Below, piece by piece: positions 7,622 through 15,982 of a stretch of 64,000 nt of DNA. The first letter of the stretch is position 1. Each line of letters opens with the position of its first letter. Both the position numbers and the translations under genes were made by a program. The stretch covers positions 558,001 through 622,000 of the forward strand of contig NZ_CP123384.1 of NCBI RefSeq assembly GCF_040409955.1, read 5' to 3'. This DNA comes from Salipiger sp. H15 (GTDB taxonomy: Bacteria; Pseudomonadota; Alphaproteobacteria; Rhodobacterales; Rhodobacteraceae). Below the pieces are notes generated by a model, which had not been told where the DNA came from, searched no databases, and saw nothing but the letters and a program-made list of their open reading frames with translations.

Positions 7622-9606
7622 TCTTCTGCCCCTTCCATGCCAGCCTCGGCCGTGCCTGCCTCGTCCTGCGCCGCTTCTTCAGCCGCGGCGTCGTTATCCT
7701 GTGCGGCGCCCTCCTCCCCGGCACCCTCGTCGTCTGCCGCCGGGCTGGCCTCCTGCTCGATCTGCTCGAGCGCGGTCGGCTGTTCCTCGGTCGGCTCCGG
7801 ACGGATCAGCTTGAACTCGATCCGGCGGTTGGCCTCGCGGCCCTCTTCCGTACTGTTATCCGCAATCGGCAGGGTTTCGCCATAGCCTTTCACACGATAG
7901 CTGGATGTCAGCACGCGCCGGTTGCGCAGCGCGTCGAGAACCGATTGCGCGCGGTCGCGGCTGAGCGACTCGTTCATCGCCTCGCGGCCCTGGCTGTCGG
8001 TGTGGCCCTGGATCTCGAGCGGGATGTCGCCGCAGAGCTTCAGCAGCTCGGCGAGCTCGTCCATGATGTCCTTGGCCGAGGCGTCGAGATTGGCCGAGCC
8101 GGGCTCGAAGCTGATCTTGCGGTCGCCGATCAGCTCGACGATCTGCGCCTCGCACTGCTCGGGCGTCGGGATGCCGAGCTCGGGGTCGAGCTTTTCCTGG
8201 TAGGTGACGTCGATCTCGTATTCGCCGCCATCGCCCAGCTTGTCCGAGAACAGTCCGGCGATCTCGGCATTGGCGTCCTGGTTGCCGGTGTTGCCCGAGA
8301 CCCGCACGAGATCCGGCGTCACCCGCAGCGCGCCGTTGCTGAGGTGCCCCAGCGCCTCGAGCCCGGTCAGCACCCTTGTCGACCAGCCGTTCGGCAGCCC
8401 CTCGGCAACGCGGGCGGCGGTGTAGACGCTCTCCGAGCCGAAGAGCGCCTTGGCAAGGCTGTCCGCGGTCTCGCGCGCGAGGTCCGAGTTGATCCGGCCG
8501 CGCAGCTGCACCGAGCCCTCGGGCGAGAGCGTGGCGGTGAACTCGGGCGGGCCCTGGTCGGTCTCCTGCGGTGCCTGCGGCAGGGTCGCGTGCAGGGCGA
8601 AGACCTGCGGCAGCGCGGTGTCGAGCTCGCCCACGACCTTGTCGAAGAGCGCCTGGTCGGTGCCCTCGAGCGCCACCAGCGAGACGTCGGCGTTGGAGAA
8701 GGTGACCGATCCGCCGCCCAGTTCCTGCACCGCGGCGATCGCCAGCGCGCCGGCCTCGCCCCAGCGGCGCGAGGGCACGCCGAGGCCGAGGCGGCAATTG
8801 GCGTTGCCCTCGAAGCCTGCATCCGTCGCCGCCTTGAGGATGCTTGCGCGCGCCGCCTCGGTGTCGGCGGAGCAGGCGTCGAAGCGCAGCCCCTCCTCGT
8901 CCATCAGGAAGCGCAGCGTGAAGGGGGTGATCACCGGGCGCGGCGCCGAGAGCTCGAGGCTCAGCTCGAGCCCGCGCGGCAGGCGGCGGCGCAGGTCGCG
9001 CTCGATCTCGCGCCGGGCGGCCTCGCTGTCGGTCATCGCCTTGATGTGCACCCGCCCCGCCGAGACGGAGATCTTCGAGCGCGGCAGGTCCTCGAGTGCG
9101 CGACCGGCGTAGTCGACGGCGGCGCTCCAGCCCTCGGGCTTGGGGAAATCCGCCTCCTCGAGCAGGTCGGCGACCTGCTGGTCGCCGCTCACCATCTTCG
9201 AGAGCACCTCGAGCAGGCGCTCGCGGTCGGTGGCGCCGGGGACGAGGCCGATGATCGAGATGCCCGACTCGTTGCGCAGGATTTCCATCGAGAAGCGCGG
9301 CGGCTCGATCTCCTCGGCATCGGCGACGAGCATCTGGTCGATCACCCGGGCGGAATCCACCACGGACCCCGCCACGGTCATCGCCCGGAACCGCGCCGCC
9401 TCGTCGGGCGCGGTGCCGATCAGGAACACCTGCAAGCCGTTCACGTCGACCTCGGCCCAGTCCTGCCCATCGCGCAGAAGCGCGTCGGCGACATCCTGCC
9501 GCGAGGCGGTCTCGACCATCTCCATCGAGAAGAAGGCGGTCCCGACACAGAGCGCGGCGGCGGCAGCAAAGGCGGATGCCGGAATGAGATAGCCGGAAAG
9601 GCGCAT
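7618..9606 (-). CDS. OmpA-domain protein with BON-like repeats
   Basis: A 662-residue envelope protein. A hydrophobic N-terminal segment (residues about 6-27) serves as signal or membrane anchor. The periplasmic part has BON-like alpha/beta modules (for example QVFLIGTAPDEAARFRAM and a second around ARREIERDLRRRLP). The OmpA C-terminal peptidoglycan-binding domain covers about residues 490-600, with GSANLDASAKDIMDEL, IQGHTDSQGREAMNESLS and EGREANRRIEFKLIRPEP, including the Asp and Arg used for diaminopimelate binding. The last 60 residues are an acidic Ala/Glu-rich tail. The ATG at 9606 is preferred over the TTG just before it, because AGGGA lies at a suitable distance. It is coupled to the small coiled-coil gene downstream. 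The likely role is tethering the envelope to peptidoglycan. Confidence 0.88.
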   Translation of the reverse strand: MRLSGYLIPASAFAAAAALCVGTAFFSMEMVETASRQDVADALLRDGQDWAEVDVNGLQVFLIGTAPDEAARFRAMTVAGSVVDSARVIDQMLVADAEEIEPPRFSMEILRNESGISIIGLVPGATDRERLLEVLSKMVSGDQQVADLLEEADFPKPEGWSAAVDYAGRALEDLPRSKISVSAGRVHIKAMTDSEAARREIERDLRRRLPRGLELSLELSAPRPVITPFTLRFLMDEEGLRFDACSADTEAARASILKAATDAGFEGNANCRLGLGVPSRRWGEAGALAIAAVQELGGGSVTFSNADVSLVALEGTDQALFDKVVGELDTALPQVFALHATLPQAPQETDQGPPEFTATLSPEGSVQLRGRINSDLARETADSLAKALFGSESVYTAARVAEGLPNGWSTRVLTGLEALGHLSNGALRVTPDLVRVSGNTGNQDANAEIAGLFSDKLGDGGEYEIDVTYQEKLDPELGIPTPEQCEAQIVELIGDRKISFEPGSANLDASAKDIMDELAELLKLCGDIPLEIQGHTDSQGREAMNESLSRDRAQSVLDALRNRRVLTSSYRVKGYGETLPIADNSTEEGREANRRIEFKLIRPEPTEEQPTALEQIEQEASPAADDEGAGEEGAAQDNDAAAEEAAQDEAGTAEAGMEGAEE

Positions 9607-9668
9607 CAAAGCGTCCCTTTCTTGATCAATTTTTCATCTCTGATACGCCCGCCCCCGGGTCGGCGCAA

Positions 9669-10637
9669 TCATGCCAACAGGGCGGTGGCGAAAAACAGCA
9701 CGGGCAGCAGACCGGCGTCGCGGTTGGCCCGAAACAGCCGCAGCAGCACGGCATTGTCGTTCACGTCGAGCTTCCGCATCTGCCACATCATGTGCCAGCC
9801 GAAGGCCCAGGGACCGGCGATCAGCAGCACGAGCTTCAGGATCTCGCCATGCGGCGCGGCCAGCACCACCGCGACCCCCATCAGCGCGACCGAGATCACC
9901 AGGAAGCGCGCCAGCATCGCCGGGGTGCGCGCGTCGCCGAAGAGGCGGGCGGTGGACTTCACCCCGATCAGCGCGTCGTCCTCCTTGTCCTGGTGGGCGT
10001 AGATCGTGTCGTAGAACAGCGTCCAGGCCATGCCCGAGAGATACAGCGCCACCGCGGGCCAGCCGAGGCTGCCGCTGTGCGCGGTCCAGGCCAGCAGCGC
10101 GCCCCAGTTGAAGGCGATGCCGAGGAAGACCTGCGGCCACCAGGTGAAGCGCTTTGCAAAGGGATAGACCGCCACCGGCGCCAGCGAGATCACCCCCAGA
10201 AGGATCGCCATCGGCGGGAAGGTCAGCAGGATGGCGCAGGAGATCAGCGACTGGATCACCGCCCAGGCCAGCGCCTGCTTCACGCTCACCTGCCCCGAGG
10301 GGATCGGGCGCGAGGCGGTGCGTGCGACGCTGCCGTCGAAGTCGCGGTCGGTGATGTCGTTCCAGGTGCAGCCCGCGCCGCGCATCAGGAAGGCGCCGAT
10401 GCCGCAGCCGACGAAGATCCAGAGGTCGAACCAGCGCGCCCGCCCGTCCGCCACCATCGACAGCAGCAGGCCCCACCAGCAGGGCAGCAGCAAAAGCCAG
10501 GTGCCGATCGGCCGGTCGGCGCGCGACAGGCGCAGGTAGGGGCGGCTCCAGGCCGGGGCGCGGTGATCGACCCAGTTGCCGCGCACGGCATCGGAAACCT
10601 GTCCTGCGGGATCTGGCGCTGCGCCGGGATGGGTCAT
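9669..10637 (-). CDS. ubiA: 4-hydroxybenzoate polyprenyltransferase UbiA
   Basis: UbiA prenylates 4-hydroxybenzoate in ubiquinone synthesis, in the inner membrane. The 322-residue protein has eight or nine hydrophobic helices and both Mg-prenyl-diphosphate motifs: NDITDRDFD (about residues 94-102) and YDTIYAHQDKEDD in the second half. RTASRPIPSG after the first motif is characteristic of UbiA rather than of heme or chlorophyll prenyltransferases. The ATG at 10637 abuts the ATG at 10638 on the other strand within CATATG, so the ubiA and rsmE promoters must lie inside each other's coding region, or one mRNA is leaderless. Length is slightly above the usual 290 because of an N-terminal extension of about 30 residues. 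Confidence 0.95.
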   Translation of the reverse strand: MTHPGAAPDPAGQVSDAVRGNWVDHRAPAWSRPYLRLSRADRPIGTWLLLLPCWWGLLLSMVADGRARWFDLWIFVGCGIGAFLMRGAGCTWNDITDRDFDGSVARTASRPIPSGQVSVKQALAWAVIQSLISCAILLTFPPMAILLGVISLAPVAVYPFAKRFTWWPQVFLGIAFNWGALLAWTAHSGSLGWPAVALYLSGMAWTLFYDTIYAHQDKEDDALIGVKSTARLFGDARTPAMLARFLVISVALMGVAVVLAAPHGEILKLVLLIAGPWAFGWHMMWQMRKLDVNDNAVLLRLFRANRDAGLLPVLFFATALLA

Positions 10638-10649
10638 ATGGTCCGCCTC

Positions 10650-11378
10650 ATGAATGCCAAGGTACGCCTGTATGTAGATCACCCGCTGGGCGCGGGACAA
10701 CCGGTCGCTCTCGAGCGGGAGCAGGCCCACTATCTCTTTTCCGTGATGCGCCTGCCGGTGGGGGCGCCCGTCGCGCTCTTCAACGGCCGCGACGGCGAGT
10801 GGCTGGCCGAGGTTTCTGACGCCGGCAAGAAGGGCGGCACGCTCACCTGCATGGAGCAGACCCGCCCGCAGGGCACGCCGCCGGACCTCTGGCTGCTCTT
10901 CGCGCCGATCAAGAAGGCGCGCACCGATTTCATCGTCGAAAAGGCGGTGGAGCTGGGCGTGCGGCGCATCGTGCCGGTGCAGACCGCCTTCACCAATTCC
11001 GAGCGCATCCGGCAGGACCGGCTGCAGGCCCACGCGGTCGAGGCGGCCGAGCAATGCGGCGCCACCTTCGTGCCTGAGGTGGCCGACTTGCAGCGGCTCG
11101 ACCGGATGCTCGCCGACTGGGACGGTCGCCGCCTGCTCTTCTGCGACGAATCCGCGGTCGGGGGCGGCACGGACTACGCCGCCGCGCTGACCGGCGATCC
11201 CGCGCCCTGGGCGGTGCTGATCGGCCCCGAGGGCGGGTTCTCCGAGCCCGAGCGGAAGAAGCTGCACGGAATGGAGCAGGCGACGGCTATCGCGCTCGGC
11301 CCGCGCATCCTGCGCGCAGACACGGCGGCGGTGGCGGCGCTGACGCTCTGGCAGGCGCATTGCGGGGACTGGAGATGA
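10650..11378 (+). CDS. rsmE: 16S rRNA m3U1498 methyltransferase RsmE
   Basis: RsmE methylates U1498 of 16S rRNA using S-adenosylmethionine. The 242-residue protein has the N-terminal PUA-like part (LEREQAHYLFSVMRLPVG, LFNGRDGEWLAEV) and the C-terminal SPOUT knot with its signature segments LIGPEGGFSEPE and LGPRILRADTAAVAAL. FAPIKKARTDFIVEKAVELG is also diagnostic. The start at 10650 (MNAKVRLYVDHP) matches the usual beginning of the family; an ATG at 10638 would add MVRL and touch the start of the divergent ubiA gene. The stop overlaps the next start (ATGA), which indicates an operon with the GNAT gene. Confidence 0.95.
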   Translation: MNAKVRLYVDHPLGAGQPVALEREQAHYLFSVMRLPVGAPVALFNGRDGEWLAEVSDAGKKGGTLTCMEQTRPQGTPPDLWLLFAPIKKARTDFIVEKAVELGVRRIVPVQTAFTNSERIRQDRLQAHAVEAAEQCGATFVPEVADLQRLDRMLADWDGRRLLFCDESAVGGGTDYAAALTGDPAPWAVLIGPEGGFSEPERKKLHGMEQATAIALGPRILRADTAAVAALTLWQAHCGDWR

Positions 11379-12232
11379 TCCGGCGCGCGCTGCCCGGCGA
11401 AGAGGCGGCGCTCGACGCCTTTCTTGCGGACCATGCCGAGACCTCGATGTTCCTGCGCGGCAACCTCGCCGCGGCGGGGCTGGGCGACAGCACCCACCGC
11501 CTTGCCACCACCTGCCACGTCTGGCCCGCGGCGGGACCGATCCGTGCGGTCTTCGGCCGCACCCCGCAGGGCTACCTGATGTGCCAGGCGCCCGACGCCC
11601 CGCCCGAAGTCTTCGGCGCCTATGCCGAGGCGATCGGCGAGAGTCCCGTCGCCTCGGTCACCGGCCCGCCGGGCCAGAGCGCGGCGCTGATCGCGGCGCT
11701 TGGCTTCGCCGGGGAGGACTTCCGCCTCAACCACGTCGAGCCGCTCTACCGCCTCGACCTCGCGGCGCTGCCCGCCTGCGACGACAGGGTGCGCATCCCG
11801 TCGGAAGAAGACGTGCCGCTGCTCGCCGAATGGTTCTTCGACTACGCGGCGGACATCGGCGTCGCGGGCCGGGACGACGCTGCCCGCAAGACCGCCCGCG
11901 ACCGCGCCGAGCATTGCGCGGCAGGGCGCAGCCTGCGGCTGCTGATCGAGGACGGCACCCCGGTCGCCATGAGCGATGTCAACGCCGAGGTCGCCGACAT
12001 CGTGCAGGTCGGCGGCGTCTTCGTGCCGCAGGGCCTGCGCAACGCGGCGCGCGGCCGGCGCGTGGTGCAGGCGCAGCTTCTCGAGGCACGCGCCCGTGGC
12101 ATCCGCTCCGCCGTCCTCTTTGCCAACAATCCCGCCGCCGCCCGCGCCTACGAGGCCATCGGCTTTGGCCATGTCGGCGGCTACCGCGTCGCCGTGCTGC
12201 ACCGCCCGCAGCCCGCACGGGCGCGCGCATGA
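11375..12232 (+). CDS. GNAT-family acetyltransferase-like protein
   Basis: A 285-residue protein. The C-terminal half is a GNAT fold: residues about 195-280 contain the acetyl-CoA pyrophosphate loop region VGGVFVPQGLRNAARGRRVV and the final strand-helix FANNPAAARAYEAIGFGHVG. The N-terminal half (ALDAFLADHAETSMFLRGNL) resembles the degenerate first GNAT domain of tandem acetyltransferases. Start and stop both overlap their neighbours by four bases (ATGA), so it is translationally coupled to rsmE and to the membrane protein that follows. The substrate is unknown. The rsmE link could suggest a ribosome- or translation-related target, but this is inference. Confidence 0.85.
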   Translation: MIRRALPGEEAALDAFLADHAETSMFLRGNLAAAGLGDSTHRLATTCHVWPAAGPIRAVFGRTPQGYLMCQAPDAPPEVFGAYAEAIGESPVASVTGPPGQSAALIAALGFAGEDFRLNHVEPLYRLDLAALPACDDRVRIPSEEDVPLLAEWFFDYAADIGVAGRDDAARKTARDRAEHCAAGRSLRLLIEDGTPVAMSDVNAEVADIVQVGGVFVPQGLRNAARGRRVVQAQLLEARARGIRSAVLFANNPAAARAYEAIGFGHVGGYRVAVLHRPQPARARA

Positions 12233-12756
12233 GCTTCCTGCGTCCCGAGGCGAGGGCCAGCCTGATGCGCTGGCGCGAGGTGATCGCGGGGGCCGGGATC
12301 GTGCTGCTCGGGCTCTACTGGGCGGTCTTCACCGGCGGGCTGCTCTGGCTCCTCGGCTGGGCGCTGGCGCTCGCCGGGGCGGCGCTCACCTTCGCCGGGG
12401 TGCAGCGCGCGCGCTTCCGCACCGGCACCGGCGGGCCCGGCATGGTGCAGGTGGTCGAGGGGCGGATCAGCTACTTCGGCCCGCTCACCGGCGGCTTCGC
12501 CGATCTCGGCAGCCTCACCGCCCTGACGCTCGATCCGACGGCACGACCGCCGCACTGGCTGCTGCGCAGCGAGGACGGCACCACGCTTGCCATTCCGCTG
12601 ACCGCCGAGGGCTCGGAACAGCTCTTCGACGTGTTTGCCCAGCTGCCCGGGCTGAAAACCGAGCGCATGCTCTCGAAGATGATGGCGGGGGGCTCCGCAC
12701 CGGTGCTCATCTGGCAGCGCGCCAATGCACAAATCCGCACCCTCCGTCTGCATTGA
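12229..12756 (+). CDS. Conserved-type membrane protein of unknown function
   Basis: A 175-residue protein. Two membrane segments lie close together at about residues 19-37 and 39-57 (IVLLGLYWAVFTGGLLWLLG, then WALALAGAALTFAGVQ). A soluble beta-rich domain follows (GPGMVQVVEGRISYFGPLTG, DGTTLAIPLTAEG) and probably faces the cytoplasm. No catalytic motif is visible. The gene is ATGA-coupled to the GNAT gene, making it the third member of the rsmE unit. I do not recognise a named family with certainty. Confidence 0.78.
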   Translation: MSFLRPEARASLMRWREVIAGAGIVLLGLYWAVFTGGLLWLLGWALALAGAALTFAGVQRARFRTGTGGPGMVQVVEGRISYFGPLTGGFADLGSLTALTLDPTARPPHWLLRSEDGTTLAIPLTAEGSEQLFDVFAQLPGLKTERMLSKMMAGGSAPVLIWQRANAQIRTLRLH

Positions 12757-12823
12757 CAAGGGCTTCGGTTCCGCCCATCCCTGACGCTCGATACCCAAGG
12801 CGAGCAAGATCGGAGCCCAAGCC

Positions 12824-14194
12824 ATGTCCATCCCTCAATCCGGCGGCGGGCCGATCGAGCACCATGCGCAACTCGGCGAGTATCTCGAATCCGGCATCAA
12901 GGCCAAGGATGACTGGCGCATCGGCACCGAGCACGAGAAGTTCGGCTACCTGACCGACACCCACGCGCCCCTGCCCTACGACGGCGAGCGCTCGATCAAG
13001 GCCGTTCTGGAAGGGCTGCGCGACCGCCACGGCTGGGCCGAGGTGAACGAGGGCGGCAACCTCATCGGCCTGACCAAGGACGGCGCCAACGTCTCGCTCG
13101 AGCCGGGCGGCGCGCTGGAACTGTCGGGCGCCCCGCTCGAGACCATCCACCAGACCTGCGACGAGGTGAACGAGCACCTGCGCGAGGTGAAGGGCATCGC
13201 CGACGAGATCGGCGTGGGCTTCATCGGCCTCGGCGCCGCGCCCGAATGGATGCACGAGGAAATGCCCCTCATGCCCAAGGGCCGCTACAAGCTGATGGAT
13301 GCCTACATGGGCAAGGTCGGCACCACCGGCACCACCATGATGCGCCGCACCTGCACCGTGCAGGTGAACCTCGACTTCGGCTCCGAGCTCGACATGATCA
13401 AGAAGATGCGCGTGGCGCTGGCGCTGCAGCCGGTCGCCACCGCGCTCTTTGCCAATTCGCCCTTCCTCGAGGGCAAGCCGAACGGCATGAAGAGCTACCG
13501 CTCCTACGTCTGGCGCCACCTCGACGACGCGCGCACCGGCATGCTGCCCTTCGTCTTCGACGAGAGCTTCGGCTTCGAGAGCTACGTCGAGTACGCGCTC
13601 GATGTGCCGATGTATTTCGTCTACCGCGACGGCAAGTACATCGACGCGCTCGGCCAGTCCTTCCGCGACTTCATGGCCGGCCGCCTGCCCGCCCTGCCGG
13701 GCGAGAAGCCGACCCTCTCGGACTGGGCCGACCACCTGACCACGCTCTTCCCCGAGGCGCGGATGAAGAAGTTCATCGAGATGCGCGGCGCCGATGGCGG
13801 CCCGTGGCGGCGGCTCTGCGCCCTGCCCGCCTTCTGGGTGGGCCTCACCTACGACCAGACCGCGCTCGACGCCGCCTGGGACCTGGTGAAGGGCTGGGAC
13901 GACGAAACCCGCGAGGGGCTGCGCGTCGCCGCCTCCGAGCAGGCGCTGCAGGCCGAGGTCAACGGCATCCGCATGCACGACCTCGCGGCGCAGGTGCTCG
14001 ATATCGCCGAGGCCGGGCTCAAGTCCCGCGCCCGCCCCGGCGCCGGCGGCCTGCTGCCCGACGAGACGCATTTCCTCAACGCGCTGAAGGAAAGCATCGA
14101 GAGCGGCACGGTGCAGGCCGACGAGATGCTCGAGCGCTACGAGGGCGAGTGGGGGCGCGATCTGTCGAAGATCTACGCCGCCTACAGCTACTGA
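12824..14194 (+). CDS. gshA: Glutamate-cysteine ligase, plant/alphaproteobacterial type
   Basis: This enzyme makes gamma-glutamylcysteine from Glu, Cys and ATP, the first step of glutathione synthesis in the cytosol. The 456-residue length and the start (IEHHAQLGEYLESGIKAKDD, then WRIGTEHEKFGY with the Mg-binding Glu) match the plant-type GshA found in alphaproteobacteria, not the gammaproteobacterial form. Later landmarks are GANVSLEPGGALELSGAP and TCTVQVNLDFGSELDMIKKM. It is preceded by 67 bases and followed by a hairpin, so it is probably monocistronic. A GST and a ChaC-type glutathione-degrading enzyme occur elsewhere in the window. Confidence 0.96.
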   Translation: MSIPQSGGGPIEHHAQLGEYLESGIKAKDDWRIGTEHEKFGYLTDTHAPLPYDGERSIKAVLEGLRDRHGWAEVNEGGNLIGLTKDGANVSLEPGGALELSGAPLETIHQTCDEVNEHLREVKGIADEIGVGFIGLGAAPEWMHEEMPLMPKGRYKLMDAYMGKVGTTGTTMMRRTCTVQVNLDFGSELDMIKKMRVALALQPVATALFANSPFLEGKPNGMKSYRSYVWRHLDDARTGMLPFVFDESFGFESYVEYALDVPMYFVYRDGKYIDALGQSFRDFMAGRLPALPGEKPTLSDWADHLTTLFPEARMKKFIEMRGADGGPWRRLCALPAFWVGLTYDQTALDAAWDLVKGWDDETREGLRVAASEQALQAEVNGIRMHDLAAQVLDIAEAGLKSRARPGAGGLLPDETHFLNALKESIESGTVQADEMLERYEGEWGRDLSKIYAAYSY

Positions 14195-14881
14195 CGCGCG
14201 ACCGCACCGCCGAGATGAATTCACCGCCCGGCCCGAAAGGTCGGGCGGTTCGCGTCTTGGGGCCCGCGCGCCTGCACGGGCCAGAGGCGCGGCTCAGACA
14301 AGGCGCCGGAGCGGGCCGTGACGGGAGCGTCGATGTCGGGAAATTGGCTGCGGCTGGAAGTTCCTCGACGCCACGCACTGGGTGGGGGCTGAAACGGCGT
14401 GGCGCCGAGGGAAGCCATATGCAGCTACCCCACCTGTATCCCCCCGAAATCGGGCAATACTAAGGTCATGTCGCGGCCATCCTGCAGCAAACCCCGGCGT
14501 TTTCGAGATTTCAGCGAAAGCCCGCGCATCGCCCCGCCGCAACGGCAGGAAATCGCCAAGACGTGGGGGCGTTCGGCGGAAGCTGCGGATATGTCGGGAA
14601 AATCGCGGCCGCAAAAGGCCCCGGCCCCACGCGCCGGGCGCAAGCCGGGCCGCGCGGCGCCGGGGCAAGTCTTAAGCAGATACCTCTCCAGGATGCTCCG
14701 GATTTGAGGCATCATTGCGCAAGATCTGAGGCCATCTCTGGGCGCTCCGCTCGGCGCATGGAGCGTCCCCTGCACCCCGACATGTCCCGCCCTTCGGGCG
14801 CCGCGCGCCTGGCCGTGGTCGCCCCGCCCATGAAGCAAAGGGGTTCCGCGCCGTGGCCCCGCCCTGCGCAGCCGTCCCGGG
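14195..14881. other. 687-base region without a convincing gene
   Basis: After the gshA terminator (14223-14249) no frame has protein-like composition together with a good ribosome site. The best candidate is a very basic 79-codon frame at 14468-14707 on the plus strand (Arg/Pro/Lys-rich, weak start), which is not called. The stretch 14405-14560 is less GC-rich than its surroundings. A small RNA or degraded gene is possible but not demonstrable. Confidence 0.45.
14223..14249 (+). terminator. Hairpin after gshA
   Basis: ACCGCCCG and CGGGCGGT form an exact 8-base-pair stem around an 11-base loop, 28 bases after the gshA stop. Only a weak T-rich tail (TCGCGTCTT) follows. Confidence 0.5.
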
Positions 14882-15373
14882 TCAGTCCGCCCCGGCCCCG
14901 GGCAGGCGGACGAGCATCTCGAGCACGTTTTCCCCGGCCTCGCGGCGATAGGCCACCTCCGCCGCGAGGCGGCGGATCAGGTACCAGCCGAATCCCCCCT
15001 CCGGCAGGTCGCCCGCCGCGCCGAGCGGCTTCGGCCGCCCCAACGGCAGCACGAGATTCGGCATGGGCCGGCCCCGGTCGCGCAGTTCCAGCCGCACGGC
15101 CTCGGGGTGCGTCTCCAGCCTCAGCCTGATCCACCCCGGCAGGGCTCCGGCATAGGCATGTTCCGCGACGTTGTTCAGCGCCTCGGCGAGGACCAGCTCG
15201 ACGATCCCGCAGGGCCCCTCGGCGATGCCGGCAAGGCGCAGCGCCGCCGTCACCCGGGCCAGGACCGCGCGCACCTCGCTGGCCTCGCCCTCGAGCTCCA
15301 GCGCGAGAGCCGCGCGCGGCACCGCCGCGCCGGTTCCCGGCCGCAGTGCCATCGCCCCCACCCCGTCAGCCAT
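14882..15373 (-). CDS. RsbW/SpoIIAB-type anti-sigma factor kinase
   Basis: A 163-residue HATPase_c protein of the serine-kinase anti-sigma type. The N-box reads ELVLAEALNNVAEHAY (about residues 60-75), with the conserved Glu and Asn for Mg-ATP; the G1-type segment is LRDRGRPMP; GGFGWYLIRRL is the ATP-lid glycine region. The family phosphorylates a STAS-domain partner and, in many species, sequesters a sigma factor. The ATG at 15373 overlaps the stop of the STAS gene by eight bases, so the two are translationally coupled, the normal arrangement for this pair. No sigma factor or PP2C phosphatase gene is nearby, so the rest of the switch must be elsewhere. Confidence 0.88.
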   Translation of the reverse strand: MADGVGAMALRPGTGAAVPRAALALELEGEASEVRAVLARVTAALRLAGIAEGPCGIVELVLAEALNNVAEHAYAGALPGWIRLRLETHPEAVRLELRDRGRPMPNLVLPLGRPKPLGAAGDLPEGGFGWYLIRRLAAEVAYRREAGENVLEMLVRLPGAGAD

Positions 15374-15734
15374 CCGCGCCCCCGGCACCGCGGGCAGGCG
15401 CGCGGGCGGAGGGCGCCTCCGCCTCTTCGAGCGTGGGATAGAGCGCGAAGATCGTGTCCATCCGCGTCAGGCGGAACACCTTGTCGACCATCGGCGTGAG
15501 CCCCGCCAGGTCGAGCCGCTGCCCCGGCGCCATGGCCTTCATCGACGCGACGATCGCCCCGAGCCCGCTGGAATCGATGAACTCGACCTGCGAGAGGTCG
15601 AGGATCACCCGGCAGGCGGTACCGGACAGGGCCTCGCGCATGGCATCCTTGAACTGGATCGCCGCCGCCGCATCGATGCGCGGCTCGCCGACGGAGATCA
15701 CCTGCGGCTCGGTTCCACGGCTGACCAGCTTCAT
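15366..15734 (-). CDS. STAS-domain anti-sigma factor antagonist
   Basis: A 122-residue STAS protein, the usual target of the kinase encoded just downstream. The phosphorylatable serine is in VEFIDSSGLGAIVASM (about residues 52-67), the signature of SpoIIAA/RsbV proteins. AGQRLDLAGLTPMVDKVFRL is close to the family consensus for the second half. The start at 15734 is chosen because AGGAG lies ten bases upstream; the ATG at 15740 (two residues more) is possible. Upstream lies a 242-base divergent region shared with the thiolase gene. In its unphosphorylated form such a protein frees a sigma factor, here an unidentified one. Confidence 0.88.
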   Translation of the reverse strand: MKLVSRGTEPQVISVGEPRIDAAAAIQFKDAMREALSGTACRVILDLSQVEFIDSSGLGAIVASMKAMAPGQRLDLAGLTPMVDKVFRLTRMDTIFALYPTLEEAEAPSARAPARGAGGADG

Positions 15735-15982
15735 CGGCATCCCTCTCCTGACCGCGCTTCCACGCCCGCTCCCGCGCCCGCACCCGCGCCGACCTCCGGC
15801 GCCGACCCTGCCCGGGCGTCGCGCGCCGAAGACCCGGACGGGGAGCAGGCGCGAAAGGTACCTGCGGGCGCGACGCGACCGACGGATTGCCCAGACCCCG
15901 CCAAGCGCCCATATTCTCAGCAAGCTAGACGGCAATCCTTACCATTCGGTATTCAGGATTCTCAGCGGAGGGAGGAGAGAGC

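Noticed and set aside
10638..11360. An N-terminal extension of UbiA reaching across rsmE.
   Set aside because: The open frame continues upstream only as a shadow of rsmE. The family start is at 10637.
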